Position numbers and translations under genes: made by a program. Shown here piece by piece: positions 7,187 through 19,380 of a stretch of 64,000 nt of DNA. The stretch lies in NCBI RefSeq assembly GCF_030056735.1, contig NZ_JASHKN010000003.1, forward strand, positions 1 through 64,000, given 5' to 3'. The notes below the pieces were generated by a model that ran no database searches, was not told where the DNA came from, and was given only the letters and a program-made list of their open reading frames with translations. The DNA comes from Rhodococcus sp. IEGM 1409 (GTDB lineage Bacteria; Actinomycetota; Actinomycetes; Mycobacteriales; Mycobacteriaceae). How positions within the stretch are numbered: position 1 is the first letter of the stretch; every line of letters starts with the position of its first letter.

Positions 7187-8137
7187 GTGACTCGACCAGG
7201 TTCCAGGCCCCCCGCGCGTTCGTCCGCAGTTGCTGCCGCCATGAGCGGCGCAGTCGACTTGTCCGCCTTCAAAGAGCGGGCTACGGCCCCACCACCGCCG
7301 CGTGACACCAGCGGCGACGGGGCCGTTTCTGCTGTCTCCGGGGCAGTGATCGAGGTGACCGAGGACAACTTCGAAAGCGAAGTCCTGCTCAAGTCGAGCC
7401 AGGTCCCGGTCATCGTCAACATCGGTGGCCGCGCATACGAGCCCTCCGTTGTCTTCACCGAAGTTCTCGAATCGTTTGCAGCGCGTGCCGGCGGCAAGTG
7501 GATTCTTGCCAACGTCGACGTCGACGTGAGTCCTCGCATCGCGCAGGCTTTCGGCGTCCAGTCGGTGCCGACGGTTGTTGCCGTCGCGGCCGGTCAACCG
7601 TTGGCCGATTTCCAGGGCGCTCAGCCAGAGGAGCAGCTCAGCCAGTGGTTCGACGCAGTGCTCCAAGCTGTCGAGGGCAAGTTGAGTGGTCCTGCCCCCG
7701 ACGGTGACGAACCGGTGGAGGAGGTCGAGGATCCTCGATTCGTGGCCGCTGAAACCGCGCTGGACGAGGGCGATCTCGACGGCGCCATCGCCGCGTACCA
7801 GGTGATTCTCGACGCCGAACCCAACAATGCGGAGGCCAAAAGCGCTGTCCGCCAGGTGAAGTTCATGGCTCGGGTTCAGGGCGTCGATCCCGAGTCGATT
7901 GCGGCCGCGGATGCTGATCCGTCCAATCTCGAACTCCAGTTCGCAGCGGCCGACCTGGAAATGTTCGCGCAGCAACCAGAGGCGTCGTTCGCCCGCTTGA
8001 TCTCGGTGGTCTCGCGAACTGCCGGCGACGACAAGGCCGCGGCTCGCACACACCTGCTCGAGCTGTTCGAACTGTTCGACCCGGCAGAACCGATCGTCAT
8101 CGCGGCCCGCCGTAAGTTGGCTTCCGCTCTCTACTGA
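7187..8137 (+). CDS. Thioredoxin-like TPR protein without redox cysteines (CnoX-like)
   Basis: The 316-aa protein has a disordered N-terminus (1-45), a thioredoxin-fold domain (about 50-165) and a C-terminal TPR-like region with ALDEGDLDGAIAAYQVILDAEPNNAEA. This is the layout of CnoX/YbbN co-chaperones and of M. tuberculosis Rv1324. The usual CxxC is missing: the equivalent segment reads VNIGGRAYEPSVV and the protein contains no cysteine, so it cannot act as a thiol oxidoreductase. A chaperone or holdase role is inferred from the family. The GTG start has GGGAG close upstream. Confidence 0.85.
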   Translation: MTRPGSRPPARSSAVAAAMSGAVDLSAFKERATAPPPPRDTSGDGAVSAVSGAVIEVTEDNFESEVLLKSSQVPVIVNIGGRAYEPSVVFTEVLESFAARAGGKWILANVDVDVSPRIAQAFGVQSVPTVVAVAAGQPLADFQGAQPEEQLSQWFDAVLQAVEGKLSGPAPDGDEPVEEVEDPRFVAAETALDEGDLDGAIAAYQVILDAEPNNAEAKSAVRQVKFMARVQGVDPESIAAADADPSNLELQFAAADLEMFAQQPEASFARLISVVSRTAGDDKAAARTHLLELFELFDPAEPIVIAARRKLASALY

Positions 8138-8155
8138 CTTGTGAAGAGGCAGCCG

Positions 8156-9604
8156 CTACTCCGTGTAGCGGCTGTCGCACACTTCCCGCCCACCCAGTAC
8201 GCCGGTCCGGAACGCGTCGACGCGCGCAAACCCGCTCGGAACCGTCTCGCCGTTGACGTCACTGGCGGCGAGGCCGTCGGTCAGCAGTCCCGATACGGCT
8301 TCGTCGAGGTCGCCAGGGGAGAGCGTGACCTGAGCTCCGGACGCCGCGGCGTTGGTGGGGCTGAGAGCTGCGGTGATGACGCCGGACAGGCACGCGGCGC
8401 GCAAGGCTGTCTGCGGGGTGTCGAGGGATTGGCCTTTCTCCTTCTGCATCGCGAGGGTGTATCGCGACGCGAGCAGGACGTAGGCGTTGTAGTCACCGGT
8501 GATGTTGGTCTGGATCAACTCGCGTCGTCCGACGCGGCCCGGCGTGCCGCGCTCGGCCAGTTCGTCGACGCTTATTCCGATGGTGTTCGTCGACGGGCAG
8601 TACGAGACGGGTTCGGTTACAACGGCGTCGCTGCACCCGGTGTCCGCGCCGGTGAACACGACCTTCGGCGGCTCGGGTAGATCGAAGATCGCTTGGAACG
8701 TCTTCACGAACTCGTCGAGAGTTGCCTCGGTGACCGGCAGTTCTCCGGAATCGTTGCCTTCGGCGAACTGCTGCGGGAGGTCTGCGCGTCGTGACTCGAT
8801 TTCGTCGGCGTCCATCTTCGCACAGGCGCCGCCGCCGTCGGTGAATCCGATCTGAGTGGCGGTGACGCGCTCGAAAGCCGAACCATGGTGGCTCTCAGGA
8901 TCATTGGGGTCTTCGTCGCGGATGGCGACGGCCGAGGCCAACACCTTGTTGAGGCCGTCGGAGGTGTTCATCGTGAAGTGCGCGGCCTTGTCCTCGGCGA
9001 CCTGCCGCAAGAAGGCCCCACCGAAACAGTCGGCTTGCTGTTCGCGCACCAGGGCGGCATCTCGTTTACCGCCGACGATCCCGGCTTTGCGTTGAACGGC
9101 GTGGCCGTACTCGTGCGCGAAGATGAAGGCAACGGCCACTTCACCGAACTTCTCGCGCACCTCGGGCAGCAGCAGTTCGCGATCCCAACCGATGGTGTGA
9201 TCGATGCTGCAATACCCGGCGTTGATGAGTTCTTCGGTGGTCTCCTCGCAGAAGTCCGGGCCGTTCGATTCGGTGGGGTCCCACGAGATCAGCTCGTCGA
9301 CCGGTTCGAAGGGCTTGTCGAACAGTGCCGGGTACTCAGCGGCCCAGTAGGTTTCGATGTCGGTGATGGCGTTGGCCGCCAGGGCGTCGATGTCCCCGCC
9401 GTCGGTGCCGGTGATCGCTCGGTCGGCATTGGGGGCTCCCGGGCGCAACCCGCTCGGTCCTGCCGTTGCGTCGAGTCCAGCGACGCGGAACGGATCGTGA
9501 TAGATCGAGACGGCATGGCCACTCGTTCCGCGGGCACAACCGGCGAGCAGTGCGGCCACTGCCAGCAGTGACGACGTGACAATGACTACTCGCCGGCCGA
9601 CCAT
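8156..9604 (-). CDS. Lipoprotein neutral zinc metallopeptidase
   Basis: The 482-aa precursor has a lipoprotein signal peptide with lipobox LLAGC near residue 20. Its catalytic domain has the HExxH motif in FAHEYGHAVQ, followed by REQQADCFGGAF, where the Glu is the likely third zinc ligand. This places it with the YpfJ-type neutral zinc metallopeptidases, tethered outside the membrane. Several paired cysteines suggest disulfides. The ATG at 9604 overlaps the glgB stop as TGATG, so translation is probably coupled to glgB. Its substrate and its link to glucan metabolism are unknown. Confidence 0.85.
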   Translation of the reverse strand: MVGRRVVIVTSSLLAVAALLAGCARGTSGHAVSIYHDPFRVAGLDATAGPSGLRPGAPNADRAITGTDGGDIDALAANAITDIETYWAAEYPALFDKPFEPVDELISWDPTESNGPDFCEETTEELINAGYCSIDHTIGWDRELLLPEVREKFGEVAVAFIFAHEYGHAVQRKAGIVGGKRDAALVREQQADCFGGAFLRQVAEDKAAHFTMNTSDGLNKVLASAVAIRDEDPNDPESHHGSAFERVTATQIGFTDGGGACAKMDADEIESRRADLPQQFAEGNDSGELPVTEATLDEFVKTFQAIFDLPEPPKVVFTGADTGCSDAVVTEPVSYCPSTNTIGISVDELAERGTPGRVGRRELIQTNITGDYNAYVLLASRYTLAMQKEKGQSLDTPQTALRAACLSGVITAALSPTNAAASGAQVTLSPGDLDEAVSGLLTDGLAASDVNGETVPSGFARVDAFRTGVLGGREVCDSRYTE

Positions 9605-11804
9605 CAACGCTCCAGACTTATCCAAATCGCTCCAGCAGCTGGCAGCGCCACCTGTGCGGAGGCTGGCCGACCGTGCCACGAACGCGACGTTGCCGTGACC
9701 GCTCCGAGGTTCCCGACTCCGGAGCCGCCGTACACCTCGGCATCGGTGTTGAGAATTTCCACCCATCGGCCGGGCTCTGGTAGCCCGACGCGGTAGCTCG
9801 AGTGTTCGCTGCCCGAGAAGTTGAACAGGCAGGCGACAATCGAACCGTCAGTACCGTAACGCAGAAAACTGAGGACGTTGTTCTCGGTGTCGTTGGCGTC
9901 GATCCAGGAGTATCCGCCGGGGGAGGTGTCGAGTGTCCACATGGCCGGATGGCGTCGGTACGCGGAGTTGAGATCGCCGACCAGTCGCTGGACGCCGCGA
10001 TGGAGAGTTCCCGTGTACTGATCGTCGAGCTGCCACCAGTCGAGGCCGCGCTCTTCGGACCATTCCGCGCTCTGGCCGAACTCCTGTCCCATGAACAGCA
10101 GTTGCTTGCCAGGATGCGCCCACATGTAGGCAAGCAGTGAGCGTAGGCCGGACGCCTTGGCGAAGTCGTTGCCGGGCATCCGCGTCCACAGAGTTCCCTT
10201 GCCGTGCACCACCTCGTCGTGGCTGATCGGTAGCAGGTAGTTCTCACTCCACGCATACATCAGCGAGAAAGTGATCTCGTGATGGTGGTAAGTCCGGTGC
10301 ACCGGGTCGTGACCGAGGAACCCGAGAGTGTCGTGCATCCACCCCATGTTCCACTTCATGTTGAACCCGAGGCCGCCGACATTGGTCGCCCGTGTGACTC
10401 CGGGCCACGCTGTCGACTCCTCGGCGACGGTGACGACTCCTCGATGATTCTTGTGGACGGTGGCATTCATCTCCTGCAGGAACGCAACAGCTTCGAGATT
10501 CTCGCGGCCACCGTGAATATTGGGAGTCCATCCACCTTCCGGACGTGAGTAGTCCAGGTACAGCATCGATGCGACGGCGTCGACGCGCAGTCCGTCGATG
10601 TGGAACTCCTCGAGCCAGAACAAGGCGTTGGCGACGAGGAAGTTCCGGACCTCGCGGCGACCGAAATCGAATACGTATGTGCCCCAGTCCAACTGCTCGC
10701 CGCGACGCGGATCGGCGTGCTCGTACAGGGGAGTTCCGTCGAAACGGGCAAGCGCCCACTCGTCTTTGGGGAAATGCGCGGGAACCCAGTCGACGATGAC
10801 GCCTATTCCTGCAGCGTGCAGGTGGTCGACGAACCAGCGGAAATCGTCCGGTGTGCCGAAGCGGGAGGTCGGTGCGTAGTACGACGTGACCTGATATCCC
10901 CAGGAGCCACCGAACGGGTGCTCGGAGACCGGCAGGAGTTCGATGTGGGTGAATCCGGTTGTGGTGACGTATTCGGCGAGTTGCTCGGCCATCTGACGGT
11001 AGTCGAGCCCGGGGCGCCACGATCCGAGGTGCACCTCGTACACGCTCATCGGCGACTGCGAAGGGTCGACACCTGCGCGGGTTTCCAGCCAGGCCGCGTC
11101 GTTCCACACGTGGGAACTGGTGGTCACCCGCGACGCCGTCGCCGGCGGGACCTCGGTACCGAACGCCATGGGATCGGCCTTGTCGCGAACCGAGCCGTCG
11201 TGGCCGTGGACCCGGAACTTGTACAGCGAACCGACTGCGATGTCGGGTAGGAAGATTTCCCAGACTCCGGTGGAACCGAGGACTCGCATGGGAGCGAATT
11301 GCCCTCCCCACCCGTCGAAGTCGCCGACTACGGTCACGCCGCGGGCAGCCGGAGCCCAGACGGCGAACGAGGTGCCGTCGACGGGTCCGTCCGGTGTCTC
11401 GTAAGAACGCGGGTGTGCGCCGAGAATGTCCCACAGTCGTTCGTGTCGGCCCTCGCCGAACAGGTGGAGGTCGAGTTCGCCGAGGGTTGGCAGGAATCGG
11501 TAGGGATCCGCCGCGAGAACGGTATGTCCACCCGGGTAGGTCACCGCATAGCGATAGTCGATCAGTTCGGGGTAGGGGACCAGCGCCGCGAAGATGCCGT
11601 TCGAAACGTGCTCGAGGGGAAAGGTTTTGCCGCCGATGACAGCGTTGACGGACTCGGCGTGGGGACGCAACGCTCGCAGAACCGTGCCGTCGGCATGGGG
11701 ATGTGCACCGAGGACACTGTGCGGATCGTGGTGTTCACCACTCGCCAAAAGTTCCAGATCGTGACTGTCCGGGGCAATACCCGACGGGGACTTGTCTGTT
11801 GGCA

Positions 11805-11805
<1 letters not shown>
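9604..11805 (-). CDS. glgB: 1,4-alpha-glucan branching enzyme GlgB
   Basis: The 733-aa GH13 enzyme has two N-terminal beta-sandwich domains (to about 240), the catalytic barrel and a C-terminal beta domain, matching the usual actinobacterial length. Catalytic residues are visible: Asp nucleophile in [16 protein letters not shown], Glu in TVAEEST, Asp in SHDEVVHGK. It introduces alpha-1,6 branches into the glucan made by GlgE. The start at 11805 has GGAGG upstream, and its ATG overlaps the glgE stop as TGATG. A much longer upstream reading frame exists but is out-of-frame glgE sequence. Confidence 0.97.
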
Positions 11806-13841
<2,036 letters not shown>

Positions 13842-13993
13842 TTCTGATGATGGATCGCGGTAAAACTTTCTTTCGCCGCGTTCAACCGTAGTGGGTGTGG
13901 CGCTGGAGTGCTGATAACGACGAATTCGGGTCTGTCGGTGGTGAGGTCGGGTCGGGCATCAAGTTCCACCAGACAGAGTCCAACGAACTCGAC

Positions 13994-13999
13994 TAGGGT
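13994..13999 (+). promoter_or_regulatory. -10 box of glgP (leaderless start)
   Basis: TAGGGT lies 7 nt upstream of the GTG at 14007, so transcription would begin at or next to the start codon. The 165-bp divergent region between glgE and glgP otherwise shows no clear operator. Confidence 0.5.
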
Positions 14000-14006
14000 T
14001 CGCGGG

Positions 14007-16607
14007 GTGAAAGCCTTGCGTCGGTTCACTGTCCGAGCCCACCTTCCGGAGCGCCTTGCCGCGCTCGGCCCCCTGTCCACCAACCTTCGGTGGTCGTGGC
14101 ATCCCGAGACACAGGATTTGTTCTCGCGACTCGACCCCGAACTCTGGCAAGCAGTCCAGTTCGATCCGGTCCGCATGCTCGGGGAAGTCGACCCCACTCG
14201 GCTCGACGAACTCAGCGGTGACGAGGCATTCCTCGGTGACCTCGACACTGCAGCAGCCGATCTCGACGCCTACCTGAGCACACCGCGCTGGTATCAGTCC
14301 CAGCAAGCCAAGGGCACGTCGCTGGCGGGCGGAATTGCGTACTTCTCCATGGAGTTCGGCGTCAGTGAAGTTCTGCCCAACTACTCGGGTGGATTGGGCA
14401 TCCTTGCCGGGGATCATCTCAAGGCCGCGTCCGATCTGGGTCTGCCGCTCATCGGCGTCGGACTGCTCTACCGATCCGGCTACTTCCGCCAGTCCCTGAC
14501 TGCCGACGGTTGGCAGGCCGAGCACTACCCGCCCCATGATCCTCAAGGGTTGCCTCTTCGTTTGCTGACGGACGCAGGCCCGACTTCCGACGACGGATCA
14601 CCGGTTGTCATTCACGTCGCGATGCCCGGTGGACGAGTGCTGCGCGCGCGCGTGTGGATCGCTCAGGTCGGACGAGTGCCGTTGCTGCTGCTCGATTCCG
14701 ACATCGCCGAGAACGACGCGGACCTGCGCGGCGTCACGGACCGTCTCTACGGCGGGGACCAGGATCACCGCATCAAGCAGGAGATCCTCGCGGGTATCGG
14801 CGGCGTCCGCGCGGTGCGTGCCTACACCGCGGCCTACGGATTGCCCGATCCCGAGGTGTTCCACATGAACGAGGGGCATGCCGGATTCCTCGGCATCGAA
14901 CGGATTCGGGAACTTGTCACCACCAGCAGTCTGGACTTCGATTCCGCTCTGGCCGCGGTCCGCGCCGGAACCGTCTTCACGACACACACCCCGGTACCCG
15001 CCGGAATCGACCGCTTCCCGGCGGATCTGGTCCGTCACTACTTCGGTGGCGCAAACGGCGAGAACGAATCGAGTTTGCTTCCCGGTCTGACCGTCGACCG
15101 CATCGTCGGGATGGGGCGCGAATCCGATCCGTCGATCTTCAACATGGCGCACATGGGCCTTCGCCTGGGTCAGCGCGCCAACGGTGTATCGAAGTTGCAC
15201 GGCATCGTCAGCCGCGACATGTTCAACGGACTCTGGCCGGGGTTCGACGCCGACGAGGTTCCCATCGGTTCGGTCACCAACGGTGTTCACGCGCCGACGT
15301 GGGCCGCGCCGGAGTGGATGGACGTGGCCAGGCGGATCGTCGGGCAGGAGCAACTCGAAGAAGCACGCGGTTGGGAGCGCCTGCACGAGTTGTCGGCCAC
15401 CGAACTGTGGGAAACACGTAATGCGTTGCGCGGCAAGTTGGTCGAAGAGGTGCGTCGTCGCGTCCGCGCATCGTGGCTCGAGCGGGGCGCCACCGAAGCC
15501 GAACTCGCTTGGACCGCTGGAGTTTTCGATCCGAACGTCTTGACCGTCGGATTCGCCAGACGCGTTCCGACGTACAAGCGGTTGACGCTGATGCTGCGTG
15601 ATCCCGAGCGTCTGCGTGCGATGTTGCTCGACGAGAAGCGTCCGGTGCAGTTGGTGGTGGCCGGTAAGTCGCACCCCGCCGACGACGGCGGCAAGGCGCT
15701 CATCCAGCAGGTCGTGCGATTCGCCGACGAAGCGGATGTGCGTCATCGCATCGTCTTCCTGCCCGACTACGACATGTCCATGGCCCGCTACCTCTATTGG
15801 GGCTGCGACGTGTGGCTCAACAACCCGCTTCGACCGCTCGAAGCCTGTGGAACGTCGGGCATGAAGTCCGCGCTCAACGGTGGACTCAACCTCTCCATTC
15901 GCGACGGATGGTGGGACGAGATGTACGACGGTGAGAACGGGTGGGCCATTCCGACGGCCGACGGTGTGCTCGACGACGTGCGGCGTGACGATCTGGAAGC
16001 CAGCGCACTCTACGAACTTCTCGAGCACGCGGTACTGCCGACGTTCTACGACCGTGATGCTGCCGATCTGCCGACGCGCTGGGTCGAGAGGGTTCGCCAC
16101 ACCCTCGAGAATCTGGGCCCGAAGGTGTTGGCATCACGGATGGTTCGTGACTACGCGGTCGACTACTACGCCCCGTCGGCGGAATCAGCTCGCGCTGTGG
16201 TGGCCGACGATTTTGCCGGCGCCCGTGAGGTGGCCGAGTTCCGTCGCCGTATCGAATCGCAGTGGCCGTCGGTTGCGGTCGAGCAGGTGGACGGTTCCGG
16301 TTTGCCGGACACTCCGGAGATCGGTGCGACCATCTCGTTGAAGGCCAAGGTTCGCCTCGGCGGCTTGTCGGTTTCGGATGTCGAGGTCCAGGCAGTCCTC
16401 GGACGCGTCAGTCCAGGCGAGGAACTCACCGACGTGGTGACGTTCCCGATGACGCACTTCGGCGCCGAGGACGGAACCGAGATCTTCGAAGCCGAGGTTG
16501 CGCTTCCGGTTTCCGGTTCCGTGGGCTACACCGTGCGGGTGCTACCGCATCACCGGTTGTTGGTCGATGCGTCCGAACTCGGTTTGGTGACCACTCCGAA
16601 CGCCTGA
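14007..16607 (+). CDS. glgP: Alpha-glucan phosphorylase GlgP
   Basis: The 866-aa protein is a GT35 phosphorylase of the actinobacterial type, releasing glucose-1-phosphate from alpha-glucans with PLP. The PLP lysine lies in EACGTSGMKSALNGGLN (near residue 619). An N-terminal DUF3417-like region precedes the catalytic part. The GTG at 14007 (MKALRRFTVRAHLP) is chosen because it fits homologue length and has a TAGGGT box 7 nt upstream; the frame stays open for 99 nt upstream without similarity. It opposes GlgE/GlgB in the same pathway and is divergent from them. Confidence 0.95.
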   Translation: MKALRRFTVRAHLPERLAALGPLSTNLRWSWHPETQDLFSRLDPELWQAVQFDPVRMLGEVDPTRLDELSGDEAFLGDLDTAAADLDAYLSTPRWYQSQQAKGTSLAGGIAYFSMEFGVSEVLPNYSGGLGILAGDHLKAASDLGLPLIGVGLLYRSGYFRQSLTADGWQAEHYPPHDPQGLPLRLLTDAGPTSDDGSPVVIHVAMPGGRVLRARVWIAQVGRVPLLLLDSDIAENDADLRGVTDRLYGGDQDHRIKQEILAGIGGVRAVRAYTAAYGLPDPEVFHMNEGHAGFLGIERIRELVTTSSLDFDSALAAVRAGTVFTTHTPVPAGIDRFPADLVRHYFGGANGENESSLLPGLTVDRIVGMGRESDPSIFNMAHMGLRLGQRANGVSKLHGIVSRDMFNGLWPGFDADEVPIGSVTNGVHAPTWAAPEWMDVARRIVGQEQLEEARGWERLHELSATELWETRNALRGKLVEEVRRRVRASWLERGATEAELAWTAGVFDPNVLTVGFARRVPTYKRLTLMLRDPERLRAMLLDEKRPVQLVVAGKSHPADDGGKALIQQVVRFADEADVRHRIVFLPDYDMSMARYLYWGCDVWLNNPLRPLEACGTSGMKSALNGGLNLSIRDGWWDEMYDGENGWAIPTADGVLDDVRRDDLEASALYELLEHAVLPTFYDRDAADLPTRWVERVRHTLENLGPKVLASRMVRDYAVDYYAPSAESARAVVADDFAGAREVAEFRRRIESQWPSVAVEQVDGSGLPDTPEIGATISLKAKVRLGGLSVSDVEVQAVLGRVSPGEELTDVVTFPMTHFGAEDGTEIFEAEVALPVSGSVGYTVRVLPHHRLLVDASELGLVTTPNA

Positions 16608-16615
16608 CGTATTAC

Positions 16616-16654
16616 ATTCTGCCCCGGTCCGTTCGGTCGGTACCGGGGCAGAAT
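16616..16654. terminator. Bidirectional terminator between glgP and dinG
   Basis: A perfect 13-bp stem (ATTCTGCCCCGGT, 16616-16628, with 16642-16654) and a 13-nt loop lie between the convergent glgP and dinG stops. AT-rich flanks on both sides suit termination in both directions. Confidence 0.8.
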
Positions 16655-16674
16655 TGTGCCCTGTGAGAACTGGG

Positions 16675-18723
16675 TCAGGGACGTGAGTCGCGGATGCGGG
16701 TGAGCGCCTTGCGGACGACTTCGGGGTTGGTCGTCTCCCAGAACGGAGGCAGTGATGCGCGAAGGTAACCCGCGTATCTGGCCGTTGCCAGACGCGGATC
16801 GAGCACGGCCACCACGCCCTTGTCGTCGGTGCTGCGAAGCAGACGGCCTACGCCCTGTGCCAGGAGCAGTGCGGCGTGATTGGCCGAGACGCTGAGAAAG
16901 CCGTTGCCGCCATGGGATTCGATAGCTTGCTGACGAGCCATCAACAGTGGATCGTCCGGGCGTGGGAACGGAATACGGTCCAAGATGACCAAGCTCAGCG
17001 AGGGCCCCGGGACGTCGACGCCCTGCCACAGGGACAGAGTGCCGAACAGCGACGTGGGTTCGTCCTTGGCAAATGCCTTGACGAGGGTGCCGGTGGCGTC
17101 GTCTCCCTGGCACAGGATCGGGGTGTCAAGGCGTTCGCGCATCGCCTCCGACGCCGCTTTCGCGGCACGCATCGACGAGAACAAGCCGAGAGTGCGTCCG
17201 CCCGCAGCCTCGACAAGTTCGGCGATCTCGTCGAGATAGACCGGGGAGAGGCCGTCGCGGCCGGGGGTGGGCAGGTGCCGGGCAATGTAGATAATGCCGG
17301 CCTTGGCGTGGTCGAACGGTGACCCGACGTCGAGTGAGTTCCAGCGGAAAGCCGAAGCGTCAGAAGGTGCTTCGGTACCGATGGCAGTGCCCGAGTCGGG
17401 GCGCACCGACGATTCCGCCGGCAGACCCCAGTTGACGGCGAGCCCGTCGAACGATCCGCCGACGGTCAGTGTCGCAGAGGTGAGAACGACGGTGGATTCG
17501 GCGAACAGTCTCGAGCGAAGCAATCCGCCGACGGAGAGCGGAGCCATCCGGACGGAGCGCCGCACCGATCCGCGGAGTTCGTCCGAGGACAGCCAGACGA
17601 CGTCCTTGCGCTTGGCCGGGTCGGGTTCGTCGAAAGCTGTGAGGATGCGCACGGCGCTGTCGTGGACGTCGTCGACGGACGAGAGCGCAGCGTTGCGGGC
17701 CGCCGCGGCTTCGGGGTCTGCGGCTGCCATGCCAGGTTTGGCGGGGCCGATCGCGGTGCGCAGCGACCAGGCTGCATCGCGGATCGCGGCCAGTGCGGGC
17801 GCCGCCCCGTCCGGGAGGCCTTCCCATCGACCTGGACGCAATTCCTCGAGGAGTCCCGCCCAACCCTCGCCGGCAGCTTCGAGTCGGTCGGCGTCCTGTT
17901 CTTCGGCGATCTTGCCGCAACGCCTGGCCGCGGCACTGATCGAAGAGGCGGTGAGATCGGCCGTCGCCACGCCGGTGACGCGGTCGACCAACTCGTGGGC
18001 TTCGTCGATCACCACGACGTCGTGGTCGGGCAGGATCTGAATGCCGGTGATGGCGTCGATGGCGAGCAGTGCGTGGTTGGTGACGACTATGTCGGCCTTC
18101 GACGCCTCGACGCGGGCGCGCTCGGCGAAGCAGTCCTCACCGACCGGGCACTGGTTCTTGCCGATGCACTCGCGGGATGTGACGCTGACCTGCCGCCACG
18201 CCTGATCGGACACACCTGGCACCAACTCGTCACGATCACCGGTTTCGGTGTCGGAGGACCATTCGGTGAGGCGGACGACCTCGCGGCCGAGACGCGAGAC
18301 CGTGAACGGATCGAACAGTTCGTCCTCGGGTGGCTGCTCGGACGCACCGGTGTGGATCTTGTTCATGCACAGGTAGTTGTTGCGGCCCTTGAGGATTGCG
18401 AACTCTGCGCGTCGGCCGAGTGGCTTCTTCAGGGCGTCGGCGAGCCGTGGCAGATCTCGATCGACGAGCTGACGTTGAAGCGCGATGGTGGCGGTGGACA
18501 CGACCACGGTACGTCCCGATTCGACCGCGTGGCGCAGGCTTGGGACGAGGTAGGCGAGTGACTTACCGGTACCGGTGCCGGCCTGAACGGCCAGATGCTC
18601 GCCTGTGTCGATCGAGTGCGCCACGGCCGACGCCATCGTCAGCTGGCTGGTTCGTTCGGCACCGCCGAGCGACCGCACCGCTGTCTGGAGCAGTTCGGGA
18701 ACGTTCGGGAGTTGATCGGCCAC
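16675..18723 (-). CDS. dinG: DinG-family ATP-dependent DNA helicase
   Basis: The 682-aa XPD/DinG-like superfamily 2 helicase has Walker A AGTGTGKS (near 50), the DEAH box in VVVIDEAHE, and late motifs including QGVGRLLRS. An iron-sulfur cluster is likely, from Cys in NNYLCMNK and three in SRECIGKNQCPVGEDC. It would unwind DNA or DNA/RNA structures with 5'-to-3' polarity, known for the family. It starts with GTG. It lies 9 bp downstream of pncA, as in Rv1329c/Rv1330c, and is probably in the same transcript. Confidence 0.92.
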   Translation of the reverse strand: MADQLPNVPELLQTAVRSLGGAERTSQLTMASAVAHSIDTGEHLAVQAGTGTGKSLAYLVPSLRHAVESGRTVVVSTATIALQRQLVDRDLPRLADALKKPLGRRAEFAILKGRNNYLCMNKIHTGASEQPPEDELFDPFTVSRLGREVVRLTEWSSDTETGDRDELVPGVSDQAWRQVSVTSRECIGKNQCPVGEDCFAERARVEASKADIVVTNHALLAIDAITGIQILPDHDVVVIDEAHELVDRVTGVATADLTASSISAAARRCGKIAEEQDADRLEAAGEGWAGLLEELRPGRWEGLPDGAAPALAAIRDAAWSLRTAIGPAKPGMAAADPEAAAARNAALSSVDDVHDSAVRILTAFDEPDPAKRKDVVWLSSDELRGSVRRSVRMAPLSVGGLLRSRLFAESTVVLTSATLTVGGSFDGLAVNWGLPAESSVRPDSGTAIGTEAPSDASAFRWNSLDVGSPFDHAKAGIIYIARHLPTPGRDGLSPVYLDEIAELVEAAGGRTLGLFSSMRAAKAASEAMRERLDTPILCQGDDATGTLVKAFAKDEPTSLFGTLSLWQGVDVPGPSLSLVILDRIPFPRPDDPLLMARQQAIESHGGNGFLSVSANHAALLLAQGVGRLLRSTDDKGVVAVLDPRLATARYAGYLRASLPPFWETTNPEVVRKALTRIRDSRP

Positions 18724-18732
18724 CCACGAAGG

Positions 18733-19380
18733 TTAATGGATCCCTACGTCAGAAACGTCCACGGCTTGCGGCCGGGACCCTTCGGTGGCATCCACGCCTT
18801 CTGCCGACGAAGCCTCGTCGCGCCCGACCAGCAGTACACCCGCTTCACGCATCTGCACCAACGCTGTCTCGATCGTGGCGGTCGACACACCGGCAGTGAA
18901 GGGGAGAAGGACTGTCGTACCGAATCCTGCGCGCGCCGCATCGATGGCCGTGGCCTTGACGCAGTGATCGGTGGCAATGCCGATCACGTCGACGTCGGTG
19001 ATCTTGTGGGCGCGGAGCCAGTCCTCGAGTGTCGTGCCGTCCTCGGCTGCTCCTTCGAAACCGGAATAGGCCGCGCTGTAGGCGCCCTTGGAGAAAACTG
19101 CCGAACCGGCGACGGAGGCGTCGAATGCCGGATGGAACTCGGCGCCGGCCGTCCCGACGACGCAGTGAACCGGCCAACTGTCGACGAAGTCGGGAGTCTC
19201 GGAGAAGTGCGCCCCAGGGTCGATGTGGAAATCGCGGGTCGCGACTACGGCGTCGTACTCGTGGGAGTTGACGAAATCGTTGACTGCCGCCGCAACCGCA
19301 GCACCGCCGTCGACTGCGAGAGCGCCACCTTCACAGAAGTCGTTCTGGACGTCGACGACGATCAGTGCTTTTGTGCTCAC
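18733..19380 (-). CDS. pncA: Nicotinamidase
   Basis: The 215-aa isochorismatase-fold enzyme hydrolyses nicotinamide to nicotinate. Catalytic residues are present: Asp in IVVDVQNDF (near 10), Lys in VFSKGAYS (near 98) and Cys in IATDHCVKAT (near 139), with metal ligands in TRDFHIDPGAHF. The C-terminus is about 25 residues longer than M. tuberculosis PncA. Its GTG overlaps the pncB stop by 4 nt (GTGA), so it is coupled to the next enzyme of NAD salvage. Confidence 0.95.
   Translation of the reverse strand: MSTKALIVVDVQNDFCEGGALAVDGGAAVAAAVNDFVNSHEYDAVVATRDFHIDPGAHFSETPDFVDSWPVHCVVGTAGAEFHPAFDASVAGSAVFSKGAYSAAYSGFEGAAEDGTTLEDWLRAHKITDVDVIGIATDHCVKATAIDAARAGFGTTVLLPFTAGVSTATIETALVQMREAGVLLVGRDEASSAEGVDATEGSRPQAVDVSDVGIH

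Noticed and set aside
14598-16100. 500-codon frame antisense to glgP
   Set aside because: No recognisable motif, His/Val/Gly-rich composition and complete overlap with a well-supported enzyme.
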